Positions 39,236-46,735 are shown, counted from the first letter of the stretch. The stretch is 64,000 bases of DNA from Spartobacteria bacterium (GCA_003167365.1 PMTM01000006.1:82391-146390), one strand, 5' to 3'. Made by a program: numbers and translations. The notes: generated from the sequence alone by a model not told the origin.

Positions 39236-39802
39236 CTAATTTTTCGGCGCCTTTAGCTCGGCGAGTTTTTGTTCGGCACGGGCAACATCGGATTTGTGCG
39301 CGCTGCCCAAGGCGAGAAGTTTCTCTTGTCGATGTAAATTGATTTCCGCTGCTTCGACTTCGGCTTGCTCGCGTTTGGCCGCGGCCGCGTGCGCAACCTG
39401 GATGGCGCGAGCGAGATCGCTTTCCGTAATGGTAGCGTTCGTGTTCGTCTGAGTTTGTTGTGCAAGAGCTTCCTCTTTTGCGCGAGCCAACCGCGCGCTT
39501 TCCAAATCCGATTGCAGCCGGACGACTCTTAGCGCGCGAGATTCCGCCTCGACTTTTGCCAGCGCGCCCATCTTATAGAGGCGCTCCGCGCCGGCCGCGC
39601 TTCTCTGCGCGCGTTCCAGGTCCTTCTCGAGTTTTGCTACGTCCAGAACCGGAGTCGGCACGACAGACTTTTCTTGAGCAGAGTCATTCTTCAGATTTTG
39701 AGGCAGCAATGGCGGTTCGATTTCGAACGACTCATCGCTCTCCTGCGCGTTCAAAACGGTGGCGATCAACGTCAGAATTCCGAAGAGCGCGAACCGGCTC
39801 AT
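39236..39802 (-). CDS. Exported coiled-coil protein, efflux-adaptor-like
   Basis: 188 residues with signal peptide (MSRFALFGILTLIATVLNA) and a long Ala/Glu-rich coiled coil. The pattern RLYKMGALAKVEAESRALRV resembles a hairpin turn in outer-membrane factor TolC-like proteins, as does LHRQEKLLALGSAHKSDVAR. It is too short to form a channel. It may be a fragment or adaptor. Alone, convergent with the permease. Confidence 0.6.
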   Translation of the reverse strand: MSRFALFGILTLIATVLNAQESDESFEIEPPLLPQNLKNDSAQEKSVVPTPVLDVAKLEKDLERAQRSAAGAERLYKMGALAKVEAESRALRVVRLQSDLESARLARAKEEALAQQTQTNTNATITESDLARAIQVAHAAAAKREQAEVEAAEINLHRQEKLLALGSAHKSDVARAEQKLAELKAPKN

Positions 39803-40003
39803 GCCGGAAGAATATCACGAAGTCCGCGTGAGCGACCAGTTACTTCGAAACTGCATCCTATTGATGGTGAGCGTACGATCGAAGCCCTAAAATGTGCGGA
39901 AGGAAAGTGTCTCACGCTTAAACCACTAAAGCGTGGCGTCAGTTAACACGTTCAAAGTGTACCACTACCAAGTTGCAACGTGGCAACTAATCAGTTATGC
40001 TGA

Positions 40004-40072
40004 AGCCAGCGCCGGGCTTGGACCCGGTTCTCGTCCAACCGGACGTGTTCTACACGCATGAACTACGCTGGC
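40004..40072 (-). other. tRNA-like cloverleaf without a usable anticodon loop
   Basis: On the minus strand the acceptor stem GCCAGCG/CGCTGGC is perfect, followed by T8-A9, a D-arm GTTC/GAAC, a 5-bp CGTCC/GGACG stem with a 4-nt loop (GGTT), and a T-arm CCGGG/CCCGG with only 6 nt in the loop (TCCAAG). No CCA is encoded. The stems are too regular for chance, but the loops are not those of a decoding tRNA. It begins 2 nt after the similar element at 40075. Confidence 0.45.
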
Positions 40073-40074
40073 AA

Positions 40075-40164
40075 TGGGTACCTAGGAGGACTCGAACCTC
40101 ACTTCCGCCTACAAACGGTGTTGCGGCACCTCGGCGGCGACCTCTCCAATTAGTCTACTAGGTA
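40075..40164 (-). tRNA. tRNA-like gene with a 23-nt anticodon loop
   Basis: On the minus strand: acceptor TACCTAG/CTAGGTA, T8-A9, D-arm GACT/GGTC with a GG-containing loop, anticodon stem CCGCC/GGCGG, T-arm GAGG-TTCGAGT-CCTC, and encoded discriminator plus CCA. The T-stem has four pairs. The anticodon loop is 23 nt instead of 7 and itself holds a GGTG/CACC hairpin. Taking out the 16-nt hairpin would leave GTTTGTA, hence anticodon TTG. It may be a pseudo-tRNA or a structured RNA of a mobile element. The 200 bp between it and the gene at 39802 shows nothing else apart from a CACGCTT/AAGCGTG hairpin near 39913. Confidence 0.45.
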
Positions 40165-40209
40165 AATTGCTTACGAAAGGCTGAGGGCAAACCTTGGCCT
40201 TTTCGTTTT

Positions 40210-40563
40210 TCAAATATGTACAACTAACCCCCAAATCCCTTTTCCTTTCTTTTGAAATCGGCCAGATGTACTCAGTAAGTTCGACAAGGCGTTCTTCGAC
40301 CTCACCGGATGTCCACGCCGTTTCATTGCCGCGTAAATCTTCGCAACATGCATTTCGCCTTTTTCGTCCAGAATTTCTGCCACCGCGTCCGCCTTGGTGA
40401 GGTCTGCAAACGGTGTTTTCGATTCATTAGCTCCGTTATTGCCTACATGCCTTGTCTGCTTAATCGGTTGTCCTCGTTCGGCAGCAATCATCGCCCGAAC
40501 ATGTGCAAGCATGTCCACGTGGTACTTTTCCAAGTCAGTTAGTGTCTTCAGTCGATTTTTCAC
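40210..40563 (-). CDS. HARE-HTH domain protein
   Basis: 117 residues from a GTG start. The C-terminal part (KADAVAEILDEKGEMHVAKI, then ALSNLLSTSGRFQKKGKGIW GL in order) fits the HARE-HTH winged-helix domain found in RNA polymerase delta, restriction enzymes and chromatin proteins. The N-terminus is a helical segment (LEKYHVDMLAHVRAMIAAER). It lies next to the tRNA-like genes, with a good promoter upstream holding repeated TAAAGT motifs, so it may regulate itself. The local base content is less GC-rich than the surroundings, a sign of transfer. Confidence 0.72.
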   Translation of the reverse strand: MKNRLKTLTDLEKYHVDMLAHVRAMIAAERGQPIKQTRHVGNNGANESKTPFADLTKADAVAEILDEKGEMHVAKIYAAMKRRGHPVRSKNALSNLLSTSGRFQKKGKGIWGLVVHI

Positions 40564-40587
40564 GAGAAACGAGATTAGCTAACATAA

Positions 40588-40635
40588 CCACTTTAGGGGT
40601 TTGTCAACCTAAAGTTTCTCTTAAACCCTAAAGTG
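40588..40635 (-). promoter_or_regulatory. Promoter and candidate operator of the HARE-HTH gene
   Basis: On the minus strand TTGACA (40607-40602) is followed about 15-17 bases on by TATGTT/TGTTAG, a plausible sigma-70 promoter. Three copies of the core TAAAGT lie here: CCACTTTAGGGG (inverted), CCTAAAGTTT and CCCTAAAGTGCC. The outer two form an inverted repeat, CACTTTAGGGGTTT and AAACCCTAAAGTG. A similar CTTAAACC-CTAAAG stretch lies at 39917. Confidence 0.6.
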
Positions 40636-40701
40636 CCTAAATTTGCAACCCGATTGCAAACTGCTTATTGTGATCGGCAACCAGCCGCGAAACCAGTAAA
40701 G

Positions 40702-40815
40702 ATGCCTAAGCCGATAGGATTCGACGACGCGATGCGCCGCCTCGTTAAGTTAGCGCCGCCGCCGAGCGGCAAGAAAGCGAAGATCAAGAACAACAAGCGA
40801 AAAGGGGGCAATTAG
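40702..40815 (+). CDS. Small basic protein of unknown function
   Basis: 37 residues: MPKPIGFDDAMRRLVKLAPP followed by a Lys-rich tail. Short proteins with FDDAMRRL then PPP and a basic tail occur on plasmids and phage-like islands; function unknown. An in-frame start 69 bp upstream is possible, but the shorter form matches the common pattern. A terminator-like hairpin follows. Confidence 0.5.
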   Translation: MPKPIGFDDAMRRLVKLAPPPSGKKAKIKNNKRKGGN

Positions 40816-40837
40816 CGGGTTTACCCCCCCGTTTTTA
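40801..40837 (+). terminator. Terminator-like hairpin
   Basis: GGGGG at 40804-40808 can pair with C residues at 40824-40830, followed directly by GTTTTT. It begins in the last codons of the small basic gene. Confidence 0.5.
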
Positions 40838-40996
40838 GCCAAAACAAAGTTTTATCTTGACTAAAAAAATCGATCGGTATTCGCTCGACAGCCTATGGCA
40901 CGCATGTAGCTTTTGGCATCAGTGAATGAACAGCATCCATCTCGGGATGTCGGTTTATCACGTGATAAGTGTCGCCCAGATTCTTCTGACTCAACT

Positions 40997-41293
40997 ATGA
41001 ATAAAAATGTAACCCCAGAACGAAAGGAAGCCGTGAAATTACAAATGACAGATGAAGACAGAATAGCCCTCGGTACTGACTATCCCGCAGGTGAAGTGTC
41101 GCGGGCTGAAGCGGAGCGGTATCCAATCGTTCATCGTGGCAGTGTTCGCTTCATTAGAAACCTATACAGAACTGAAAGTGAACATCGGCAGTTCATCGAT
41201 GATGGTTTACGTATACGTCTCCCAGGACAGGCCGGTCATCTAAAGGGTGTAGTCTGCGCTATTTTTGCAAGACTGAACCCCCGTCGTGGCTAA
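40997..41293 (+). CDS. Hypothetical protein of a coupled pair, first gene
   Basis: 98 residues from ATG (MNKNVTPERKEAVKLQMTDE); the frame stays open to 40913 upstream. No membrane segment or known domain seen; the C-terminus is basic with IFARLNPRRG. Its stop overlaps the start of the next gene by 8 bp. This indicates translational coupling and a shared function. Codon use and lower GC suggest foreign origin. Confidence 0.5.
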   Translation: MNKNVTPERKEAVKLQMTDEDRIALGTDYPAGEVSRAEAERYPIVHRGSVRFIRNLYRTESEHRQFIDDGLRIRLPGQAGHLKGVVCAIFARLNPRRG

Positions 41294-41999
41294 CGAACGC
41301 TTTCGTCAGACGCTCGAAGAATTAGGCGTCATCTATTCCAAGACTAAGGGATACATCCTTCGCGCAGAGGAGGTAGACCCAGAGTCGCGCAGCAATCTGG
41401 CAATTTTTAAGGAACAGAGAGACGCTTTAGATCATGTCATGCGAGCGCTTGGCGAGTTTTTCGACAAAGGCGACGAAGCCAATGAGGACAATCTCTGCGG
41501 GCACATTAACAACGCCATAGGGCATATGTTTCGCGCCGCATATGATACGCTCGATGGCACTGGCGTTAGTTACAAATTCCGACTACGAGATTTACTGTCC
41601 GGAATTTCTAGTAAGGCAATTTCAGCTGTCTATCCAGGCTACTATACGACGGTCGTGCCCGCTCTTAACAAGATCGACGGGACGATTGCAGAGCATAGAA
41701 AACACAAAGATGAACAACGTAGCGTCAAGATTCAGGATCTGGACGGTTACTGCGCAACAATCGAAACACTTTATAGCCACGTAGACGAAATAACTGTGAG
41801 GATTCCTGAGTTCCGAAAATGGCAACGCGAGGACAACAAAGATAAGTTTAAATGGTTTCTCATTATTCCCCTTGTGATCGTCTTGTTTGCGTTCGGACTG
41901 TATACTGCTAAGGATTTGTACTTCCGCCACCTCGACAAAGTGGACAAACAGAACCGACCTGCGGCAACCGCAACGGCATCGCCTTCACCATCGCCGTGA
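41286..41999 (+). CDS. Helical protein with C-terminal membrane anchor
   Basis: 237 residues from a GTG start inside the end of the preceding gene. The N-terminal roughly 195 residues are soluble and helical (RDALDHVMRALGEFFDKGDE, HINNAIGHMFRAAYDTL). A single membrane helix, FKWFLIIPLVIVLFAFGLY, comes at about 196-215, then a short Pro/Ser/Thr tail. A cytosolic domain on a C-terminal anchor, coupled to a small soluble partner in an islet, resembles some defence or toxin-antitoxin pairs. I recognise no family, so this is speculation. Confidence 0.6.
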   Translation: MANERFRQTLEELGVIYSKTKGYILRAEEVDPESRSNLAIFKEQRDALDHVMRALGEFFDKGDEANEDNLCGHINNAIGHMFRAAYDTLDGTGVSYKFRLRDLLSGISSKAISAVYPGYYTTVVPALNKIDGTIAEHRKHKDEQRSVKIQDLDGYCATIETLYSHVDEITVRIPEFRKWQREDNKDKFKWFLIIPLVIVLFAFGLYTAKDLYFRHLDKVDKQNRPAATATASPSPSP

Positions 42000-42203
42000 T
42001 ACGGCTTATTTGGCCAATAGGCAAAAGTGTCGCCAGCAATACGCGAGTTTAGGTCTAGACCCTTAGTGCAACCAGTTGCACTGGAGCGTTGAAACCAGTT
42101 TCATTTTATTTGAATTTTTGACCAGTTCGCATTTGTTAAGTGCATACTTCACTTTTCTTCTAATCTGCGAAATCTCTGGCACAGCAAGCGCTCCTATAAC
42201 CCC

Positions 42204-42728
42204 GTGCATCTCCGTATTTTAAAGACCTTATTGGGTATCGCTTTTTTTGGCGCGCTCGCATCATCGACAATCGCCAGTCCTTTTCCTTCTTCCGGGCCGA
42301 CCGTGCCGGGAAACAAAGCCAGGTTGCGCTTCGGTCAGGCCGCTGCGCCGGAGGGTGCGCCAGCCGCGGTCAAACGCGCAATTTGGGCAGCGAACCAGCT
42401 TCGCTCCAAGCCATATCGTTTCGGCGGCGGTCACGCCTCATTTGTCGACCGGGCATACGATTGTTCCGGGACGGTTTCCTACGCGTTGGGCGGCGCGGGT
42501 TTGATTAAGTCACCGATGAGCTCTTCCGATCTTCGACGTTTCGGCGAGAGCGGTCACGGCAAGTGGATCACAGTTTACGCGCGCAACGGCCACACCTTCG
42601 CGGTCATCGCCGGCCTCCGGCTCGATACCACGCCTTATGTCACCGGACGGGAACGTTGGGCGCCGGCCTGGCAACCGACCGTTCGCATGCCGTTTGGTTT
42701 CGAAGCGCGCCATCCTGCCGGATTGTAA
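42204..42728 (+). CDS. NlpC/P60-family exported peptidase
   Basis: 174 residues from GTG, with a signal peptide (LKTLLGIAFFGALASSTIA). The catalytic Cys is in PYRFGGGHASFVDRAYDCSG, and His in RNGHTFAVIAGLRLDTT. This is the NlpC/P60 papain-like fold that cuts peptidoglycan cross-link peptides. The 200-bp gap upstream has a GTGCAAC/GTTGCAC palindrome near 42067 but no gene. The next gene, a transglutaminase-like protein, follows 68 bp on. Confidence 0.82.
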   Translation: MHLRILKTLLGIAFFGALASSTIASPFPSSGPTVPGNKARLRFGQAAAPEGAPAAVKRAIWAANQLRSKPYRFGGGHASFVDRAYDCSGTVSYALGGAGLIKSPMSSSDLRRFGESGHGKWITVYARNGHTFAVIAGLRLDTTPYVTGRERWAPAWQPTVRMPFGFEARHPAGL

Positions 42729-42796
42729 TTGGGACGTCTCCGTTCGCGTTGTCCGCGAACAATGTTAATTCTGTGTCGCGCGAATCGCGCGCCCGC

Positions 42797-43438
42797 ATGA
42801 GCAGCCGACGCCGCCAGACAAGATCGACAACCGTCTCGGGTTTTGGTTTTACCCGATCGGAGTTGCGCATACTGCGCGCGCTAAAAACTCCGGCGGGCGT
42901 TCAGCGATTTCTCGACCAGCTACCGTACAATCTCAGTTACGACGCGCGGTCGCCGGGAAAAGTGTTGCACGATCGCACCGCGTCGTGTCTCGAAGGCGGG
43001 ATCTTCGCTGCGGCCGCGTTGCGCGTCCTCGGATTTTCGCCGCTGATCTTCGATCTCGAAGCGGATCGGGACACCGATCACGTCATCGCCATTTTTAAAG
43101 TACGTGGACATTGGGGGGCGGTCGCGAAATCGAATTTCACTGGATGCCGCTATCGCGAACCGGTTTACCGCACGCTACGCGAGCTGGCCATGAGTTACTT
43201 CAACATCTATTTCAACCTGCGTTGGGAAAGGACGCTCCGTCGTTATTCGCGCCCGGTGAATCTCGCTCGCTTTGATCGTCGCGACTGGATGACTTCAGAC
43301 AAGCCGATCTGGTTTATCGCCGAACATCTGCTCGAAATCCCGCACATCTCGTTGCTCACGCCGGCGATGGAAAAACGACTGACCCATGTCGATCCTCGCA
43401 CGATTAAAGGCGAGATGGTCGATCACCAAAAAAAGTAG
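42797..43438 (+). CDS. Transglutaminase-like cysteine protein
   Basis: 213 residues, no signal peptide. A Cys motif (DRTASCLEGGIFAAAALRVL), a His (RDTDHVIAIFKVRGHWGAV) and later polar residues match a transglutaminase-like papain fold of the bacterial kind. The frame is open from 42563, but the upstream part overlaps the NlpC gene and is unlike the family, so I begin at ATG 42797. Substrate unknown. Confidence 0.7.
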   Translation: MSSRRRQTRSTTVSGFGFTRSELRILRALKTPAGVQRFLDQLPYNLSYDARSPGKVLHDRTASCLEGGIFAAAALRVLGFSPLIFDLEADRDTDHVIAIFKVRGHWGAVAKSNFTGCRYREPVYRTLRELAMSYFNIYFNLRWERTLRRYSRPVNLARFDRRDWMTSDKPIWFIAEHLLEIPHISLLTPAMEKRLTHVDPRTIKGEMVDHQKK

Positions 43439-43459
43439 GATCGCTTAGGATGCGCAGAT

Positions 43460-43918
43460 TTATTGCCCTGCAGCCATCGCTTCTTGTTCCATCGGCGCTT
43501 GCGAATAGCCAAGCGTGGCGCACTCCAGAAGATACTTGCTGAGAAAAGGAAGAATTCCTCCGAGCCGCTCGTACTGCGCGGTATGAACAAGTTCATGCGC
43601 GATAATCGTCCGATCACGCCAGCAATCCGATCGAAGGAAAATCCCATAACGAACGGTAAGTCCTCGCGGATCTGCTGGAAAAAAATTGGCGGAGGCGCAC
43701 GCCGTCTTTAGCATTGGATGCGCTGGCGATGGAATTGATTCAACTTTTAGCAAACGGACGCGTTCCGGTTCTCGAACTTCCGCGGCTCGCGCATCGGCCA
43801 GTTCCTGTTGAGAAAGTGGCACGCCCTCGCGCAAGATCCGTTGTTCCTGTTCCGCGGCCCATTCAGCGGCGAGCGGAAGCAGCGTGTTAAATTGTGCGAC
43901 GAGTGATTGTCGATCCAT
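43460..43918 (-). CDS. HExxH zinc-binding protein
   Basis: 152 residues, soluble. TIIAHELVHTAQYERLGG holds an HExxH zinc site, and a Glu-rich stretch near the end (PMEQEAMAAGQ) may supply the third ligand as in minimal gluzincins. It resembles DUF4157-like proteins. Convergent with the transglutaminase-like gene. Whether it cuts peptides is unknown. Confidence 0.65.
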   Translation of the reverse strand: MDRQSLVAQFNTLLPLAAEWAAEQEQRILREGVPLSQQELADARAAEVREPERVRLLKVESIPSPAHPMLKTACASANFFPADPRGLTVRYGIFLRSDCWRDRTIIAHELVHTAQYERLGGILPFLSKYLLECATLGYSQAPMEQEAMAAGQ

Positions 43919-44124
43919 AAAGGGAAAGAACCAAGCAGGAACCCGGCCCTCCCATCCGGATTTTGCGGTCTGTGATGTAGGGTTTGGCCTAATTCTATCA
44001 AGAATTCGACGGACGCCCCGGCCTTCTGCGCGCCGTAGCCGCTACGGCGGCGGCGCGAGGTGCGTCCCTACCTCGCCAAAATTAGATTGAGACGGGAGAA
44101 CAGTCAGCGTTAGATCGAAATCAT

Positions 44125-44433
44125 ATGTCGAACCTAATGTCAGGCATTATCAGTGGAATCATCTTCGGCGCTGTCTCAGTAGCGATGATGATCCCGATGT
44201 CGTTTCCCGATAAGCGCGCCGCATTGCTGGCTGCGTTCATCAATCGATTTGCCATCGGTTTCGTTATCGGCTGCGTGACTGTTCCGGGGTGGCCCGGCTG
44301 GGCGGTTGGACTTCTGTTCGCTTTGCTCTTGAGTCTGCCGGCCGCTTTGATCACCAAAGCTTACGCGCCAATTCTGATCATTGGCGCGATCGGCGGCATT
44401 GTGATTGGCGGAATCATTCACGGCTGGCGGTAG
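44125..44433 (+). CDS. Small membrane protein of unknown function
   Basis: 102 residues, with about three hydrophobic segments rich in Gly and Ile (GIISGIIFGAVSVAMMIPM, IIGAIGGIVIGGIIHGW). It lies 3 bp before the SDR gene, so they are cotranscribed. No family name is certain. Confidence 0.65.
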   Translation: MSNLMSGIISGIIFGAVSVAMMIPMSFPDKRAALLAAFINRFAIGFVIGCVTVPGWPGWAVGLLFALLLSLPAALITKAYAPILIIGAIGGIVIGGIIHGWR

Positions 44434-44436
44434 ATC

Positions 44437-45207
44437 ATGAACAAGCTCGCGGGCAAAAACGTTTTGATCACCGGCGCGTCGCAGGGACTTGGGCGCGAGC
44501 TGGCGTTGCGATTTGCGCGCGAAGGCGCTGCCGGACTGTCGCTCGTGGCGCGGCACGCGGACAAACTCAACGCGGTCCGCGACGAAGTTCGCAAGATCGG
44601 TCCGAGCCGGACGGGCGGTTCTGACAAGATCGAAATCGTCGCAATCGAAGCCGACGTGAGCAAACCGCGGGACATCGAGCGGATTGTCGCGACCACGCTT
44701 GCGCAATTCAAAGGCCGGCTCGACGTGCTGGTGAACAACGCTTCGACCATCGGCCCATCACCCATGCCGAGCCTGCTCGATTATCCGGCGGAAGACTTCC
44801 GCAATGTGCTCGACACAAATTTGATCGGGCCGTTCCTTCTTATTAAGAACGCGCTTCCGGCGATGATCGAGCGCGGTGGTTCCATCATCAACGTCACGAG
44901 CGACGCGGGACAGGTTGGTTATCCCGGCTGGGGCGCGTACGGCATTTCGAAATTCGGACTCGAAGGCATGTCCCAAACCTGGGCGTCGGAATTGGAAGAG
45001 GCCGGCGTGCGAGTCAATTGGGTCGATCCCGGAAACATGAACACCGCGATGCATCGCGCGGCCGAACCGGAAGAAGATCCGGCGCAGTGGAGCGATCCGG
45101 TGGACGCGACCGACGTTTTTGTTTTCCTCGCTTCCGACGAATCGAAAAGCGTGACCGGAAAACGTTTTCAAGCGCAGGAAGATTGGAAAACGAAGTTGTC
45201 GTCGTGA
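44437..45207 (+). CDS. SDR-family oxidoreductase
   Basis: Short-chain dehydrogenase, 256 residues. The cofactor motif TGASQGLGRE is near the N-terminus, NNAS at about 104, and catalytic Tyr-Lys in YGISK (about 168-172) preceded by VTSDAGQVGY. The C-terminus has WVDPGNMNTAMHR. The substrate cannot be deduced. Follows a small membrane protein gene with which it shares a transcript. The gene for a GIY-YIG element starts directly after. Confidence 0.88.
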   Translation: MNKLAGKNVLITGASQGLGRELALRFAREGAAGLSLVARHADKLNAVRDEVRKIGPSRTGGSDKIEIVAIEADVSKPRDIERIVATTLAQFKGRLDVLVNNASTIGPSPMPSLLDYPAEDFRNVLDTNLIGPFLLIKNALPAMIERGGSIINVTSDAGQVGYPGWGAYGISKFGLEGMSQTWASELEEAGVRVNWVDPGNMNTAMHRAAEPEEDPAQWSDPVDATDVFVFLASDESKSVTGKRFQAQEDWKTKLSS

Positions 45208-45231
45208 ACAACGCGCGCGCGTTCCCCTTTT

Positions 45232-45271
45232 TGTCATCCTGAGCGAAGCGAAGCGGAGTCGAAGGACTTGA
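45232..45271 (+). repeat. Left inverted repeat of the GIY-YIG element
   Basis: TGTCATCCTGAGCG, a short spacer, then AGTCGAAGGAC and TTGAC. The right repeat at 45576-45625 is its inverted match with a small internal insertion. Related palindromes occur at 55667 and 63508. Confidence 0.85.
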
Positions 45272-45275
45272 CGAA

Positions 45276-45575
45276 TTGTCGAGAGATCACGATTACTGGG
45301 TTTACATGATGAGCAACAAAAAGCGCACAGTGCTGTACACCGGCGTGACAAATGATCTCCACCTTCGAGTTGCTCAACATCGCAGTGGCAAGATTCCCGG
45401 TTTTACCCGCGACTACCATTGCATCGCGCTTGTTTACTGTTCTCACTTTCGCGAGATTGAATAGGCGATCGCGTGGGAGAAACAGTTAAAGGGCTGGCGA
45501 CGGTCGAAGAAAAATGCATTGGTCGAGCGAGAAAACCTGCACTGGAAAGATTTGGCCGCGGACTGGTTTGATTAG
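45276..45575 (+). pseudogene. GIY-YIG nuclease interrupted by an amber codon
   Basis: Reading through TAG at 45462-45464 gives a 99-codon gene with GIY-YIG features: the YVYMMSN-like start (DYWVYMMSNKKRTVLYTGVT), the Arg-rich HRSGKIPGFTRDY and, after the stop, WEKQLKGWRRSKKNAL and WKDLAADWFD, ending at TAG 45573-45575. In intact family members the interrupted position carries a residue between REIE and AIA. The GIY, catalytic Arg and late WRRSKK parts are all there. It is enclosed by inverted repeats with no other gene. Could be read by suppression, but inactivation by a point mutation is simpler. Confidence 0.82.
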
Positions 45576-45625
45576 TCAGGTCCTTCGACTTCGTTTCGCA
45601 CTGCGAAACTCCGCTCAGGATGACA
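45576..45625 (-). repeat. Right inverted repeat of the GIY-YIG element
   Basis: Reverse complement reads TGTCATCCTGAGCGGAG, a small hairpin TTTCGCAGTGCGAAA, then AGTCGAAGGACCTGAC, matching the left repeat in both parts. It begins just after the stop codon of the nuclease pseudogene. Confidence 0.85.
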
Positions 45626-45632
45626 GGATAGG

Positions 45633-46688
45633 ATGAGCGCGCCATTCAAATTTGTTTTGCCGCCGGAGTTGAGCGCGAAAGAACCGCCGGAACGCCGCGG
45701 GATTTTGCGCGATCAAGTGCGGTTACTCGCGATCGATCGCGCCACCGGAAACATCGAGCACACGCGTTTCGACCAGATCGACAACTATCTTCGCGCAAAT
45801 GATCTGCTCGTTTTTAATTCGAGCCGCACTCTGCCCGCGTCGATGCGCGGCTGCGATTGCAGCAGAAAACACGGGCCATGCATGGAGGTGCGACTGGCGG
45901 AACGGCTGCCAGACGATTCGTGGCTCGCGCTTTTACTGTGCGAGAAGGGCGATCCATTCGGGTGCGGGTTGCAGCCGGCCATGCAAATCCAATTCGCGGA
46001 AGGATTGAGCGCGACGGTGCTGGAGCGCGACGCGCGCATTCCCCGTTTGTGGAAACTTCGGTTCTCGATTTCCGGAACGGAGCTGGTCGATCTTATTTAT
46101 CGTCTTGGGAAACCGATTCGATACGAGTACGTCTCAGCGCCCTGGGACCTCGATTATTATCAAACCGTTTACGCGACTGAGCCGGGATCGGCCGAGATGC
46201 CGTCGGCCGGTCGCGCGTTTACCTGGAAGTTGTTGCTCGATCTAAAACGTCGTGGCATCGACGCCGCTTACGTTGTTTTGCACACCGGACTGTCGTCTTA
46301 CATGGACGACGAACTCGATGCGCAACATCCCGCGTCGGAAGAAGAATATTTTGTGAGCGCGTCGACGGCGGAGAAAATTGCGAAAGCGCGCGCGAACGGC
46401 GGACGCGTCATTGCGGTTGGAACAACAGTCGTGCGCGCGCTCGAATCAATTGCCGATTCTGATGGCCGGGTTGAAGAAGCGCACGGTTACACGCGCTTAA
46501 AGATTGACCATCAGCATCAATTGCGAGCGGTGGACGGCTTGCTCACCGGTTTGCACGAACCGGAAGCGAGTCATCTCGATTTGCTAAGTGCGTTTTTGCC
46601 GGCGGAGAAAATCCGCGCGGCTTACCAGGAAGCGATTGAGAGAAAATATCTCTGGCACGAGTTCGGCGATTTGAATCTGATTCTGTAG
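45633..46688 (+). CDS. queA: tRNA ribosyltransferase-isomerase (QueA)
   Basis: Transfers the ribose part of SAM to 7-aminomethyl-deazaguanine in tRNA for queuosine. 351 residues, normal length. Family segments: FVLPPELSAKEPPERRG, LLVFNSSRTLPASMRG, DYYQTVYATEPGSAEMPSAG, VVLHTGLSSY, VIAVGTTVVRALES and TGLHEPEASHLDLLSAF. Its start lies 8 bp after the GIY-YIG repeat. Confidence 0.96.
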   Translation: MSAPFKFVLPPELSAKEPPERRGILRDQVRLLAIDRATGNIEHTRFDQIDNYLRANDLLVFNSSRTLPASMRGCDCSRKHGPCMEVRLAERLPDDSWLALLLCEKGDPFGCGLQPAMQIQFAEGLSATVLERDARIPRLWKLRFSISGTELVDLIYRLGKPIRYEYVSAPWDLDYYQTVYATEPGSAEMPSAGRAFTWKLLLDLKRRGIDAAYVVLHTGLSSYMDDELDAQHPASEEEYFVSASTAEKIAKARANGGRVIAVGTTVVRALESIADSDGRVEEAHGYTRLKIDHQHQLRAVDGLLTGLHEPEASHLDLLSAFLPAEKIRAAYQEAIERKYLWHEFGDLNLIL

Positions 46689-46735
46689 CAACGTTCGGCG
46701 ACGCGAAGTCTCAACCCTGCGAGGCCTGAATTCTA

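Noticed and set aside
40075-40164. Ordinary tRNA gene at this site
   Set aside because: Acceptor, D and T arms fit, but the 23-nt anticodon loop prevents a normal decoding tRNA; reported as tRNA-like with low confidence.
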